A stretch of DNA of 64,000 nt, from positions 1,588,501 through 1,652,500 of the forward strand of contig NZ_JAJEJQ010000001.1 in assembly GCF_021390575.1 (NCBI RefSeq), written 5' to 3'. The stretch comes from Paraburkholderia adhaesiva (GTDB lineage: Bacteria > Pseudomonadota > Gammaproteobacteria > Burkholderiales > Burkholderiaceae). The notes below the pieces were generated by a model, which saw nothing but the letters and a program-made list of their open reading frames with translations, ran no database searches and was not told where the DNA came from. The translations under genes and the position numbers were made by a program. This document shows positions 1 through 9,085 of this stretch, in pieces; position 1 is the first letter of the stretch; each line of letters begins with the position of its first letter.

Positions 1-1
1 T

Positions 2-511
2 GTCGAAGATATCGCGTTTGCCGCAGGCTACACACGAGGCGCGTTCTATTCGAACTTCTCGAGCAAGGCGGAACTGCTCGTCGAACTACTGCGGCGCGAT
101 CACGAGGCGATGCAAGCCGATTTGCACGCGATTTTCCAGACGGAAACGACGCGCGAGGACATGGAAGCGCGCGTGATTGCGTACTACAGCCGCATGGCGC
201 AGGACAACAAGGGGTTTCTGCTGTGGGTAGAAGCCAAGCTGCTGGCCGCGCGCGACGCTCGCTTTCGCACGCGTTTTAACGCGTTCATGAAAGAAAAACG
301 TGACCAGCTTGCCGCTTACATCGAAGAATTTTCTGCGCGCGTCGGCACGCCCATGCCGCTTGCGTCCGATCTGCTCGTCATCGGCCTGATCGGCCTGTGT
401 GACGGCGTGCAATTTCTCGCGATGGCCGATCCGCAGCAGATTACGCCGCCCGTCGTCGAAGAAGTGCTGGGCCGGTTTTTCGCGCGCGTGGTGTTCGGCC
501 GCGACGTCTGA
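2..511 (+). CDS. TetR/AcrR-family transcriptional regulator (5' end cut off)
   Basis: The open frame enters from the left edge, so the start and roughly the first 30-40 residues are missing; 169 residues are visible. The first residues (VEDIAFAAGYTRGAFYSNF) are the second half of a TetR helix-turn-helix, with the typical GYTRGAFYSNF recognition helix. The rest is the helical ligand-binding and dimer domain, which is not conserved enough to name an effector. TetR proteins are dimeric repressors that leave DNA when a small molecule binds. The target is probably to the left of the window. The downstream gene is on the opposite strand and convergent. Confidence 0.9.
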   Translation, partial: VEDIAFAAGYTRGAFYSNFSSKAELLVELLRRDHEAMQADLHAIFQTETTREDMEARVIAYYSRMAQDNKGFLLWVEAKLLAARDARFRTRFNAFMKEKRDQLAAYIEEFSARVGTPMPLASDLLVIGLIGLCDGVQFLAMADPQQITPPVVEEVLGRFFARVVFGRDV

Positions 512-529
512 CTGGGTGCCCAGCGGCCC

Positions 530-760
530 TTACGAGCCGAGACCCGGGCCGTAGTTGCTGCCAATCAGCTGCGTGACGGACGCAACGTCGTGATAGTCCT
601 GCTCCGGCATGCCGTCGAGTATGGCCAGCAGTTCGTTGCTCGCGCCCGCACTGCGCGCGACGTCGATGAGGCTGTCTTTGTTGGCCGGCCAGCGCACCTC
701 GCGCAACACGTCGGCGAATTGCAGGTCGATGGGTTCGTCGGGGATGCGGGATGCGGACAT
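530..760 (-). CDS. DUF2795-type small protein
   Basis: A 76-residue protein whose centre (FADVLREVRWPANKDSLIDVARSAGAS) and the following ELLAILDGMPEQDYHDVASV match the DUF2795 pattern of a short helical repeat with a conserved hydrophobic-P-A-x-K-D/E-x-L core. The function of the family is unknown. It lacks a signal peptide and membrane segments, so it should be cytoplasmic. An AAGGAA sequence precedes the ATG at 760. It is convergent with the TetR gene, with 18 bp between the two stop codons. Confidence 0.75.
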   Translation of the reverse strand: MSASRIPDEPIDLQFADVLREVRWPANKDSLIDVARSAGASNELLAILDGMPEQDYHDVASVTQLIGSNYGPGLGS

Positions 761-865
761 GCAGGGGTTCCTTGGCGCGGCGCGCGCGCTGTACGACTTC
801 TCAATCGGATCGTGTCACAGCGGGACCATACACAATCCGTTCCGGGTGCCGCCGCTTTGTGTCGC

Positions 866-1126
866 TCATGTCTGCTGGTGCAGTACCGGGGTGAGCGCGC
901 GGTCGAGCCGCTTCGACTTCGGCAGGGTCACGTATTCCCAGTGTTCAGGGCCGCTCGCCCTGGAGACCGGCACGTCGGGAGCGGGCGGGGCAACCGGGAC
1001 GTCTTCGGCAGGGAACTGCAGAGGCGCACTGCCGTGGTAGACCGGAACTTCCTGTGCTGTGCGTACCGGCGCAGCAAAGCATGATGCCGATACGAGCACA
1101 CTGGTCATCAGTGTCGAGGCTTTCAT
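866..1126 (-). CDS. small exported proline-rich protein, unknown function
   Basis: An 86-residue protein with an N-terminal signal peptide (MKASTLMTSVLVSASCFAAP) and a proline/valine-rich mature part with PVAPPAPDVPV in the middle. The start at 1126 is chosen because an almost perfect Shine-Dalgarno, AAGGAGGT, lies just upstream of it, and because upstream residues would not give a signal sequence. There is no proper lipobox, so it is probably a free periplasmic protein. I do not recognise the family. Confidence 0.6.
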   Translation of the reverse strand: MKASTLMTSVLVSASCFAAPVRTAQEVPVYHGSAPLQFPAEDVPVAPPAPDVPVSRASGPEHWEYVTLPKSKRLDRALTPVLHQQT

Positions 1127-1388
1127 CGCTCGACCTCCTTTCCATGCAGCCCTCAGGCCGCAGCAAACGCCGTGCCGCGCCCGGGCGGGCGCCACGCGGC
1201 TTCAGCGCCGACCGCGTCCGGCTGGCGCGCGGCATCGCTCCAGCACGCGGGCGGGGTGGTTGCCCTGCGTTGGCGTACCGGTGGATGCAACACTCCCATC
1301 ATGGCAGCAAATGGACCGGCGCGTCGCGAACATGCGTGCTTTTTGACGAAATGCAGGTGACAGACGCGGCGGTGCGGGGTTCAGGGGC

Positions 1389-2738
1389 TTAGGTGCCCGG
1401 ACGCAGAACGTCGAAGCGGGTCCAGGGCCAGGATGGCCGGTCGCGCATGTAGCCGTTCAGCCAGTTCCATTGCGGATGGCGCAGCATGAACGCCTGCGCG
1501 TCGAACGGACGGCCGCACGGATGCCCCCAGCGCGCCCAGAACGCCAGATCGCGCGCCATTTCGCTGTCCACGACTTTGCCGTCGTTGGCCCCCCACGGGT
1601 TGAACGGTCCGTGATCGGAGCCGGGAAAGCGTGCGTCGTCGAGCTCGAGGTGGCCGCAGATCGTGCGCGAGCACGGGTTGTCGTCGCGGTCCAGATAGAC
1701 GTCGTGGTGATCGGCGATCATTTCCTTGGCCAGTTCGACGTCGATTTTGCCGTGGTGCCGCTCGGCGAGCTGCATGAAGCGCAGGCGCCGCGCCCCGTTG
1801 TGACGCACGTCGGTGTAGTCGTCGCCTTCACCCGCACATTCCTGATTGCGGATCTTGAGATCCGTCGCCGCGTTGAAACCGCTGAAAAAACCGTCCTTCG
1901 TGATTTCGAAGCCCGTGTGCTGCAGTCCCAGTTCGTAGCGTGCGATTTCGCCGGTCTTCACGTCGCCGAGCAGCCAGCTGTTCGCATAGCCACCGTTGTT
2001 TGCGACCGCGAACATTTCGCACCATTGCCCAATGCTCGACGCATACTGCGTAGCGTGCCGCGAGCGGTAAAACTCCGGCGCACCGCTCGTGCGATAGCCG
2101 ATGAAGTTCGAGATGGTCGTCTCCGTGATCATCAGGCCCGCGGACGTGATCCAGAAATCGGTGAGGCTCGAGATGCAGCCGGGCAGGCCCTGCATGAGAA
2201 TGCGGTGGCCCGAATCGGGGACGATGTCGAACACCACGTTGAAGGCGTCGCCGGCCGCGTAACGGTCCCACGAGTTGTGCGCCATGACGATGCGGCCGTC
2301 GCGCGTTGCGCTGCCGGTCGCAATGAAGGCGCTGCAGTGGTGGCCGCGCCGGCCGCGCCACGGCCTCGCTGCCCCGTGTTGCGGGTCTCGCGCGGCGGTA
2401 TGCGTCGGCCACCAGCCCTGCAGCAGATCCATATAGCCGTTCCAGGCGAGCACCTCGGCGAACGACAGCTTCGCACCATCGGCGATGCCCTGGATCTCGT
2501 CGGCGAATTCGTTGTCGAGCCGCGGCGCGAATTGCGCGACGGCGGCGTTGACGAAGGTGTCGAAGTCCTCGCCCGTGTCCCATTTCGCGAGATAGCGTGC
2601 CGTGCGGATCGCATTGCGGATCTCATTGCCGAGCAACTGGCCGTGCTGCTCGCCGCGGTCGTACGGTTCGCCTTCGAGGTGCACGAAGATCCATCCCGCA
2701 TGATCGCGGCGCACGGCATCGAGGGACGGTTCGCTCAT
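1389..2738 (-). CDS. C45-type / phospholipase B-like N-terminal-nucleophile hydrolase
   Basis: A 449-residue protein. A HHCSAF motif with Cys135, then VMAHNSWDRY and the LPGCISSLTDFWITSAGLMITETT stretch, match the phospholipase-B-like/C45 acyltransferase families of Ntn hydrolases, in which the Cys is released as N-terminal nucleophile by self-cleavage and the enzyme hydrolyses an amide or ester. No signal peptide is visible, unlike lysosomal PLBD proteins. The start at 2738 is preceded by GGAGCGAAG; the frame stays open upstream to 2906 but that part looks non-coding. Substrate unknown; a cytoplasmic acyl-amide hydrolase is one option. Confidence 0.8.
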   Translation of the reverse strand: MSEPSLDAVRRDHAGWIFVHLEGEPYDRGEQHGQLLGNEIRNAIRTARYLAKWDTGEDFDTFVNAAVAQFAPRLDNEFADEIQGIADGAKLSFAEVLAWNGYMDLLQGWWPTHTAARDPQHGAARPWRGRRGHHCSAFIATGSATRDGRIVMAHNSWDRYAAGDAFNVVFDIVPDSGHRILMQGLPGCISSLTDFWITSAGLMITETTISNFIGYRTSGAPEFYRSRHATQYASSIGQWCEMFAVANNGGYANSWLLGDVKTGEIARYELGLQHTGFEITKDGFFSGFNAATDLKIRNQECAGEGDDYTDVRHNGARRLRFMQLAERHHGKIDVELAKEMIADHHDVYLDRDDNPCSRTICGHLELDDARFPGSDHGPFNPWGANDGKVVDSEMARDLAFWARWGHPCGRPFDAQAFMLRHPQWNWLNGYMRDRPSWPWTRFDVLRPGT

Positions 2739-2975
2739 CTTCGCTCCGCGGATTGGACCCTTTGCACCGCTTCTGCCTGACGGCGCCTGCCCGGTTCGTG
2801 AGTCCCGCCAATACGCGGGGACCGGACGCGCGGCTGGTTTCCATTGTAGAAAATCCGCTGCGCTTTGACACGTGGTGCGTTGCGCCGCGAGCGGGCGAAG
2901 ACGCACGAGGCATGCGGCTTTCGGGGCGATGGGGGTGCGCGGTCACAGGCGCGTCACGCACCATGCAAGGCGAAT

Positions 2976-4721
2976 TTACCGATCGGGATTCAGTCGCTGA
3001 TAAGCGTCGAGGAGAGATGTCTTGTAGACGACACCAGCGAGCGTCGGCTGCACCGTGCTCTCGATGACAGGCAGTCGTTCGCCGCGGAATGCCATGAAAT
3101 GCTGGAGGCCCGTCGCGAGCGACATGTCCGGTGTGAGCGCCTCGAAAGGCATCTGCACGTAGTCGGCAGCGCGCTTTTGCGACGTGTCGCGCTTTTGCAG
3201 CAGGTCCGAGGTGATGTCGGCGAGCGCGACTGCGCCGAGGAAGTGGCCCGAAGCATCGGTGACGTAGAGATACTTCACCGGATATTCGAGGAATACGCGT
3301 GTCATTTCGGGCACGGTGGCGTCGGCATGCACGACGGTGTCGGCCGGGCGGATCAGCGCGCGCATCTGCGTCGAGCGCAGGCGCATGCGCTCTTCTTCTT
3401 CGCGGTTGCGGTGGAGCGTGATCTCGTACATCGACGCCTTGCCTGTCGCACGCGCCACGAAATACGCGACGACGCACGAGAGCATGAGCGGCAGCACGAC
3501 CTGATAGCTGAGCGTCATCTCGAAGATCATGAGAATCGCCATCAGCGGCGCCTGGGTGGCGCCCGCGAGGAACGCGCCCATGCCGACTATCGCGTATGCA
3601 TAGGGCGCCGACGTGCCGTCCGGCAATAGTGCATGCACCGCCTGGCCGAAAAGGCAGCCGGCCACGGCGCCCATGAAGAGGGTTGGCGTGAAGATGCCGC
3701 CGGCTGCACCCGAGCCGACCGTCGCCGCCGTCGCAATGAGCTTGAACACGAGCACGGTGGCGAGCGCGGTCCATGTCCACGGCGAATGGAGGATCGAATT
3801 GACGACGCTGTAGCCGTTGCCCCAGACCTCTGGTGTCCACACCGAGAGAATGCCGACCACGAGTCCACCCAGTCCGAGTTTCACGGGCAGCGGTATCGGC
3901 AGACGCGCGACGCGCGATTTCGTGGCATCGAGCAGGCTCAGGAACTGCGGCGCGAGCGCTCCGCACAGGAGGCCGAGCACGACGAAAAGGAGGACTTCGA
4001 TGCCCGTGATCGTCGGGAACTCGGGCATCTGGTACGGCGGTTTGTATCCCGCGAACTCGCGCATCGTGATGTTCGCGACGACGGAGGACACCACGAGCGG
4101 CCCGAAGCTTTCCATCGCGATCGAGCCGATCACGATCTCGGTGACGAAGAAAGCCCCGGCGATGGGCGCGTTATACGCCGACGTAATACCGGCCGCCGCG
4201 CCGCACGCGACGAGCAGGCGCAGACGTTGCGGGTCGAAGTGGATCCAGCGGCCCAGAAGCGATGCCGCGAGCGCGGCGAGTTGCACCATCGGACCTTCGC
4301 GGCCGATCGAGCCGCCGCTCGCGATCGTGAAGAGCGACGATGCGCTGCGCCAGATACTCGTGCCGACCGGCATGACACCGTCGCCGATTGCGACGGCTTC
4401 GACGTAATCGGCGTGAATGGTGCGCGCGCTATCGGCGGCTGTCTTGCGCTTCGCGAAGATCAGCAGGCCGCCCGCGATCACGCCGCCAGCTGTGGGCACC
4501 ACGATACGCATGTACCACGGGAGATGTTCCGCGATTTCGACGAGGCTGCCCGACGTGCCCGCGTAAAGGTGTTCGAGGAGGTCGATGGCTCGGCGAAATA
4601 TCACCGTCGCGAAGGCGCCGGCGAGACCGACGATGACCGACCAGATGAGCATCGTGTGCGCGTCCGAGAGCCGGAATAACTCGCGGGCACGGGTGCGCAG
4701 TTTCAGCAGGAATGACAGCAC
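2976..4721 (-). CDS. clcB: CLC-family chloride channel/antiporter, ClcB-like, with CBS domains
   Basis: About 580 residues: an N-terminal membrane domain with some ten or more hydrophobic helices, then two C-terminal CBS repeats (about 440-575) that usually sense nucleotides. CLC signatures visible are GREGPMVQ, carrying the gating glutamate, and GGIFTPTL of the anion pathway. The usual GSGIP motif is not present in its normal form (GTSIWRS instead), and the position of the internal proton glutamate of ClcA reads FVTEI, with Ile where E203 would be, as also expected for ClcB types. The GTG at 4721 (VLSFLLKLRTRA) is chosen as start; an ATG at 4772 in the same frame is the alternative. Neither has a strong ribosome site. 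Confidence 0.88.
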   Translation of the reverse strand: MLSFLLKLRTRARELFRLSDAHTMLIWSVIVGLAGAFATVIFRRAIDLLEHLYAGTSGSLVEIAEHLPWYMRIVVPTAGGVIAGGLLIFAKRKTAADSARTIHADYVEAVAIGDGVMPVGTSIWRSASSLFTIASGGSIGREGPMVQLAALAASLLGRWIHFDPQRLRLLVACGAAAGITSAYNAPIAGAFFVTEIVIGSIAMESFGPLVVSSVVANITMREFAGYKPPYQMPEFPTITGIEVLLFVVLGLLCGALAPQFLSLLDATKSRVARLPIPLPVKLGLGGLVVGILSVWTPEVWGNGYSVVNSILHSPWTWTALATVLVFKLIATAATVGSGAAGGIFTPTLFMGAVAGCLFGQAVHALLPDGTSAPYAYAIVGMGAFLAGATQAPLMAILMIFEMTLSYQVVLPLMLSCVVAYFVARATGKASMYEITLHRNREEEERMRLRSTQMRALIRPADTVVHADATVPEMTRVFLEYPVKYLYVTDASGHFLGAVALADITSDLLQKRDTSQKRAADYVQMPFEALTPDMSLATGLQHFMAFRGERLPVIESTVQPTLAGVVYKTSLLDAYQRLNPDR

Positions 4722-4831
4722 GATGGACAGGATTGGAGTGTGGGTAAGCGGCGCCGAGCGCAAGCATAGCATTGCGCCCGGCGTGGCACGGGTGTTGCGA
4801 GGCGCAGCGCCCGGGTGGGTGGCGGGGGCCG

Positions 4832-5569
4832 CTAGCGCGCGGCCCGGTCGAGTTCCGGGTAGTGCCGGAAGATGCCGGTCTCGTTGAACGGCAGCCGGCG
4901 CGGCGACGCGAGATACGCGGCGATGTTCGGGCGTGCGGCCACGGCGTCGTGCAGCGCGACGATGTGCGGATAGTGATCGGCGAGATGCTTCGTTGCCTTG
5001 GGGAAGGCGTAGCGCAAACCCTCGACGATCTGGAAGATCGACAGGTCGACGTAGGTGAGCGTGTCGCCGGCCATGTGCTGTGGTCCAGAAGGGTTCTGCA
5101 CGAGTGCGCGCTCGAAGTAACCGAGGAATTTCGGCATGCGATGCGAAAGGAAATCGGCAGAGCGTGCCTTCGCCTCGACCTTCTGGTCCTCGTAATAGAG
5201 GCCGCTCGCGATCGGATGGTGTGTGTCGTGGACTTCGGTCACGAGATCGGCGATTGTCAGTTGCAGGCCGTTCGCTACGTAGCGCAGACCTTCGTCGCGC
5301 GGCGCGAGTGAGAGCTTCGGACCGAGATAAAAGAGGATATTTGCGGTCTGCGGGATCAGCAGGTCGCCATCCTTGAGAAACGGCGGCGCAAAGGGTGGGC
5401 ACGCCTCTGAACGGCTGTCGAGTTTCGCCATCATTGCGCCAATCCCGAGACCGTCCGATTTTTCGCCGCGCGCCACGTCGACATACGCCGCCTGCGCCTC
5501 CTCCAGAGCAAGCCGCACGAATTCGCCGCGGCCCTGCAGGCCGTCCCAGTAATAGAGTTCGTATGCCAT
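4832..5569 (-). CDS. glutathione S-transferase
   Basis: A 245-residue protein with the N-terminal thioredoxin-like glutathione-binding domain (MAYELYYWDGLQGRGEFVRL, with Tyr in the position of the catalytic residue of Tyr-type GSTs, and an IPQTANILFYLG stretch around the gamma-glutamyl site) followed by the all-helical C-terminal domain. The pattern is nearest the sigma/alpha-like prokaryotic GSTs. It would conjugate or reduce electrophiles with glutathione in the cytoplasm. The clcB gene follows on the same strand about 110 bp downstream, so a common transcript is possible but not shown. Confidence 0.9.
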   Translation of the reverse strand: MAYELYYWDGLQGRGEFVRLALEEAQAAYVDVARGEKSDGLGIGAMMAKLDSRSEACPPFAPPFLKDGDLLIPQTANILFYLGPKLSLAPRDEGLRYVANGLQLTIADLVTEVHDTHHPIASGLYYEDQKVEAKARSADFLSHRMPKFLGYFERALVQNPSGPQHMAGDTLTYVDLSIFQIVEGLRYAFPKATKHLADHYPHIVALHDAVAARPNIAAYLASPRRLPFNETGIFRHYPELDRAAR

Positions 5570-5790
5570 CGGTTGCTCCTGTCGACCAGCGTTAGCGCTT
5601 TAGCGCTTGTCGATTGGCGTTGGGCTTCGGCCCTTACTCCAATCCCACCTGGTCCCATGCAAAGCTGTCGTGACTCCCACCCGCGACGCAGGCGGCCCGG
5701 CACAGTATCGCGCGCAACGGGCACACGTGGGCGGTGCGTGCCGCGTCCCGGCGATGCATCCGTCGCCACGCCTCGGCACTAGCCAAAACG

Positions 5791-5815
5791 AAAAAAACCC
5801 CGCGCGCGGCGGGGC
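5791..5815 (-). terminator. rho-independent terminator behind yeiH
   Basis: Read on the minus strand: GCCCCGCCGCGCGCGGGG followed by seven T residues. It sits about 55 bp after the stop of the YeiH gene and is oriented to end its transcript before the glutathione transferase gene. Confidence 0.75.
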
Positions 5816-5868
5816 AATCGGCCTGCGTGGCCGGCACTGCGGCGCTCACGCGCCTGTCGTAATCACGG

Positions 5869-6942
5869 TCAGCCGAACAGGCGCTCGACGGCCCAGGTAA
5901 TCGCAAGACCACCACCGACCAGCCACACGTAGAGGATAAGGCCCGTGGTCAGTGCACGCGGACCAGCTTCGCGGATCTGCGAAACGCGCGTTTCGATACC
6001 GAGAGCGGTCATCGCCATGGTGAGCGCGAAGGTGTCGAGTGCGTTGATCGACTGCGTGGCAGGGGCCGGCAGCACATGCAGCGAGTTCACGACCACGAGG
6101 GCGAGGAAGCCCAGCGCGAACCACGGCACCGCGATCTTGCGTGCACCGTGCGCCGCGTGGTCGGCGCCGTTGCCGCGTGCCTGACGATTGAGCCACACGC
6201 CGAGCACGAGCAACACCGGCACGAGCAGCATCACGCGCGTCATCTTGACGATGGTGGCAATGTGCGTGGCTTCGGGGCTCACATTGGACGCCGCGCCGAC
6301 GACCTGCGCCACTTCGTGGATCGTGCCGCCGAAGAAGAGACCAGCGCCGAGGGTGTCGAGATGGAGCCAGCCCGCGTGAAAGAGCACGGGGTAGAGGAAC
6401 ATCGAGAGCGTGCCGAAGAGCACGACGCTGCCGACGGCCATCGCGCTCTTGTGGGGCTTCGACTGGAGCGTCGATTCGAAGGCGAGCACGGCGGCCGCGC
6501 CGCAGATCGCGCTGCCGGCGGCTGTGAGGATGGCGGTGTCGCGGTCGAGCTTCATGACCTTCATGCCTGCCCAGGTGCCGATCAGAAGCGTGCTCACGAC
6601 GATAGTGACCGATTCGACGAGCCCCGGCACGCCGACCTGGGCGATCTCCTGAAGGCTCACGCGCAAGCCGAAGAACGCGACGGCGATGCGCAACAGCTTG
6701 CGCGCGGAGAAGTTGACACCGGCAGCCCAGCTTTCGGGCATCCCATCGCGCAGGGCATTGCCGTAGACTGCCCCGGCAGCGATACCGATGATGAGCGGAC
6801 TCATTCCCAGCCCGGCAATGGCGGGCAGCGCGGCGATTCGGGTGACGGCGGCGGCGAACAGCGCGACGAACAGGACGCCGTTGATCTTGCCGCGGGTGGC
6901 GGAGGTTTGAAGCGCGACGGTCGTTGACGGCGAGGCGGACAT
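5869..6942 (-). CDS. yeiH: YeiH-family (UPF0324) putative sulfate exporter
   Basis: A 357-residue membrane protein with about ten hydrophobic segments spread over its length, matching the UPF0324/YeiH family in size and in motifs such as GMSPLIIGIAAGAVYGN near the N terminus, RKLLRIAVAFFGLRVSL, ICGAAAVLAFE and the FFGGTIHEVAQVVGA stretch. Family members are annotated as putative sulfate or inorganic anion exporters and are commonly paired with a divergent LysR gene (YeiE in E. coli), as here at 7056. A terminator follows it. The transported substrate is inferred, not visible. Confidence 0.9.
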   Translation of the reverse strand: MSASPSTTVALQTSATRGKINGVLFVALFAAAVTRIAALPAIAGLGMSPLIIGIAAGAVYGNALRDGMPESWAAGVNFSARKLLRIAVAFFGLRVSLQEIAQVGVPGLVESVTIVVSTLLIGTWAGMKVMKLDRDTAILTAAGSAICGAAAVLAFESTLQSKPHKSAMAVGSVVLFGTLSMFLYPVLFHAGWLHLDTLGAGLFFGGTIHEVAQVVGAASNVSPEATHIATIVKMTRVMLLVPVLLVLGVWLNRQARGNGADHAAHGARKIAVPWFALGFLALVVVNSLHVLPAPATQSINALDTFALTMAMTALGIETRVSQIREAGPRALTTGLILYVWLVGGGLAITWAVERLFG

Positions 6943-6992
6943 GGTGAACCCGGAATCAGGTAGTGAATCGATGCGCTTATCCTAGTTTGGAT

Positions 6993-7002
6993 ATATCGAT
7001 AT
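6993..7002. promoter_or_regulatory. palindrome in the yeiH-lysR divergent promoter region
   Basis: ATATCGATAT is a perfect 10-bp palindrome in the 113-bp AT-rich space between the divergent yeiH and lysR genes. LysR proteins bind interrupted palindromes of T-N11-A type in such spacers, so this is a candidate autoregulatory site; the assignment is inference. Confidence 0.35.
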
Positions 7003-7055
7003 GAAAAATCGTGATTTGTGACGTAATATATAAGTCAATCCGATAGTTCTAGATC

Positions 7056-7982
7056 ATGACCCCGGAACAGCTGATAACCTTTGCCGCCGTTGCCGAGCAC
7101 CGCAACATCAGCCGGGCCGCGCAGGCGCTCCATCTCTCGCAGCCCGCGGTGTCGGGCCAGTTGCGGCTCTTGCAGGAGGAGTTCGGCGAGCCGCTCTATC
7201 TGCGCGACGGCCGCGGCGTGCGCCTCACGCCCACCGGCGAGCAACTGGCCGCCTACGCGGCGCGGGTGCGCGATAGCTGGCGTGACGCCTTCGCCTTCCG
7301 CGACGCGTTGCGCGGGCTGGAGCATGGGACGTTGCGTATCGGCGCGAGCACGACGCCCGCGAGCTATCTGCTGCCGTATCTCGTGGCGGCGTTCCACCGG
7401 CGTTTTCCAGGCGTGAAGCTCGAAACGACGAGCGGCAACACCTCCGACGTGGTCGGGATGCTCGGCGCGCTCGATATCGCGCTGATCGAAGGCGCAGCCG
7501 GCACGCCGCTGCCTGCCGATACCGTCGTCCACGAGTGGCACGACGATGAGATCGTTGCCATCGTGCCGCGTGCCCATCCGCTTGCGGCGCGCGCGCTGAC
7601 GCCGGACACGGGTGTCCCGCTCGCTGCGATCGGCGACTACCCGCTCGTGCTGCGCGAGGCCGGTTCGGGTGTGCGTCAGATCGTCGAGCGTGCGTTCACG
7701 AGCGCGGACGTGCCGATGCGTATCGCCCTGGAAATTGCCGGTGTGGAGGGCGTGAAAGAGGCGGTGCGCGCGGGCATGGGCATCGGCTTCGTATCGGCCA
7801 TGTCGATGCGCCACGAGGACGGCGCGCTATGCAAGATCGGGATTGGGCCGGATCCGCTCGTGCGGCGATTCTCGATTCTCGTCCCGCACGGGGGCGCGGC
7901 CTCGCGGGTCGCACAGCGATTTCTCGACCTGTGTCTCGCCCAGGCTGCCGGCGAAAGCGCGGCCCCGAGCGAGGCGACATAG
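7056..7982 (+). CDS. LysR-family regulator, probable YeiE/CysB-like control of yeiH
   Basis: A 308-residue LysR protein. The N-terminal winged helix-turn-helix is clear (EQLITFAAVAEHRNISRAAQ, then LHLSQPAVSGQLRLLQEEFG), followed by the periplasmic-binding-protein-like effector domain from about residue 90 (GTLRIGASTTPASYLLPYLV). It is divergent from yeiH with 113 bp between the start codons, the classical arrangement for a LysR regulator and its target. The family would activate or repress yeiH in response to a small anion or metabolite; the effector is unknown. Confidence 0.93.
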   Translation: MTPEQLITFAAVAEHRNISRAAQALHLSQPAVSGQLRLLQEEFGEPLYLRDGRGVRLTPTGEQLAAYAARVRDSWRDAFAFRDALRGLEHGTLRIGASTTPASYLLPYLVAAFHRRFPGVKLETTSGNTSDVVGMLGALDIALIEGAAGTPLPADTVVHEWHDDEIVAIVPRAHPLAARALTPDTGVPLAAIGDYPLVLREAGSGVRQIVERAFTSADVPMRIALEIAGVEGVKEAVRAGMGIGFVSAMSMRHEDGALCKIGIGPDPLVRRFSILVPHGGAASRVAQRFLDLCLAQAAGESAAPSEAT

Positions 7983-8099
7983 CGGCACAGCTTCGAACGG
8001 GGCATCCTATGCGTTCATGAGCGCGGCGCCCGTCGATACGGTCGGACACGCGCTCGCGGTAACACCGTAGCGCCACGTCGCGCCGCAGCCCAGGAATGA

Positions 8100-9071
8100 A
8101 TGGACATGACTCAGAACATCGTTATTTACAAGACCTTGCCCGACGACGTAGCCGCGTGGCTACGTGAACACGCGGAACTCGTCGTTGTCGATCCGCAGAC
8201 GCCAGGCGCGCTGGCTGCCGCGCTGCGCGATGCCGACGGCGCGATCGGCGCAAGCGTGACGATCACGCCCGCGATGCTCGACGGCTCGCGGGTGAGGGCA
8301 CTCTCGACGGTCTCGGTCGGCTACGACCAGTTCGACGTCGCCGATCTCACGAAACGCGGTATCGTGCTGGCGCACACGCCCGACGTGCTGACCGAATCGA
8401 CCGCGGATACCGTGTTCGCGCTCATTCTCGCGAGTGCGCGCCGCGTCGTCGAACTGGCCGATTGGGTCAAGGCCGGCAAGTGGACGGCAAGTGTCGGTCC
8501 GGCGCAATACGGAGTTGATGTGCAGGGCAAGACGCTCGGCATCATCGGCCTCGGACGCATTGGAGGTGCTGTGGCGCGGCGTGCGGCGCTCGGCTTCAAT
8601 ATGAAGGTGCAGTACACGAACCGCAGTGCAAACGCGGTTGCGGAACGCGACTATGGCGCACGCCGCGTCGCACTCGACGAACTGCTCGCCACGTCGGATT
8701 TCGTGTGCCTGCAGGTGCCCCTCACGCCCGAGACCCATCATCTGATCGGCGCGGACGAGCTGCGCGCGATGAAGCGCAACGCGATTCTGATCAACGCGTC
8801 GCGCGGCGCGACCGTCGACGAATCGGCGCTCATCGCGGCGCTTGAAGCAGGCACGATCCGCGGCGCCGGGCTCGATGTGTTCGACCGCGAGCCGATCGAA
8901 CCCACGTCGCCGCTTCTCGCCATGCCCAACGTTGTGGCGCTGCCGCACATCGGGTCGGCCACGCACGAAACGCGTCACGCCATGGCGCGCTGTGCCGCCG
9001 AAAATCTCGTTGCCGCGCTTGCGGGCACGCTCGATCGCAACATCGTGAACCGCGAGGTGCTCGCACGATGA
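8100..9071 (+). CDS. ghrB: 2-hydroxyacid dehydrogenase (2-ketogluconate / glyoxylate-hydroxypyruvate reductase)
   Basis: A 323-residue D-2-hydroxyacid dehydrogenase. The NAD(P)-binding GLGRIG lies at 150-155, and the catalytic Arg235 (INASRGATVDE), Glu264 (FDREPI) and His283 (LPHIGSATHE) are all present. Overall sequence is of GhrB/TkrA/KguD type, which reduces 2-ketogluconate, glyoxylate or hydroxypyruvate with NADPH. A broken LacI-type regulator follows immediately, which fits a former 2-ketogluconate locus. ATG at 8100 is used; an in-frame ATG at 8106 is better spaced from the AGGA sequence and could be the real start. Confidence 0.9.
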   Translation: MDMTQNIVIYKTLPDDVAAWLREHAELVVVDPQTPGALAAALRDADGAIGASVTITPAMLDGSRVRALSTVSVGYDQFDVADLTKRGIVLAHTPDVLTESTADTVFALILASARRVVELADWVKAGKWTASVGPAQYGVDVQGKTLGIIGLGRIGGAVARRAALGFNMKVQYTNRSANAVAERDYGARRVALDELLATSDFVCLQVPLTPETHHLIGADELRAMKRNAILINASRGATVDESALIAALEAGTIRGAGLDVFDREPIEPTSPLLAMPNVVALPHIGSATHETRHAMARCAAENLVAALAGTLDRNIVNREVLAR

Positions 9072-9085
9072 GTGTTGGGCTGGTT

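Noticed and set aside
1470..2780. Long plus-strand frame opposite the C45 hydrolase
   Set aside because: It is a mirror of the real minus-strand gene, a usual effect in GC-rich coding DNA; no ribosome site or family match.
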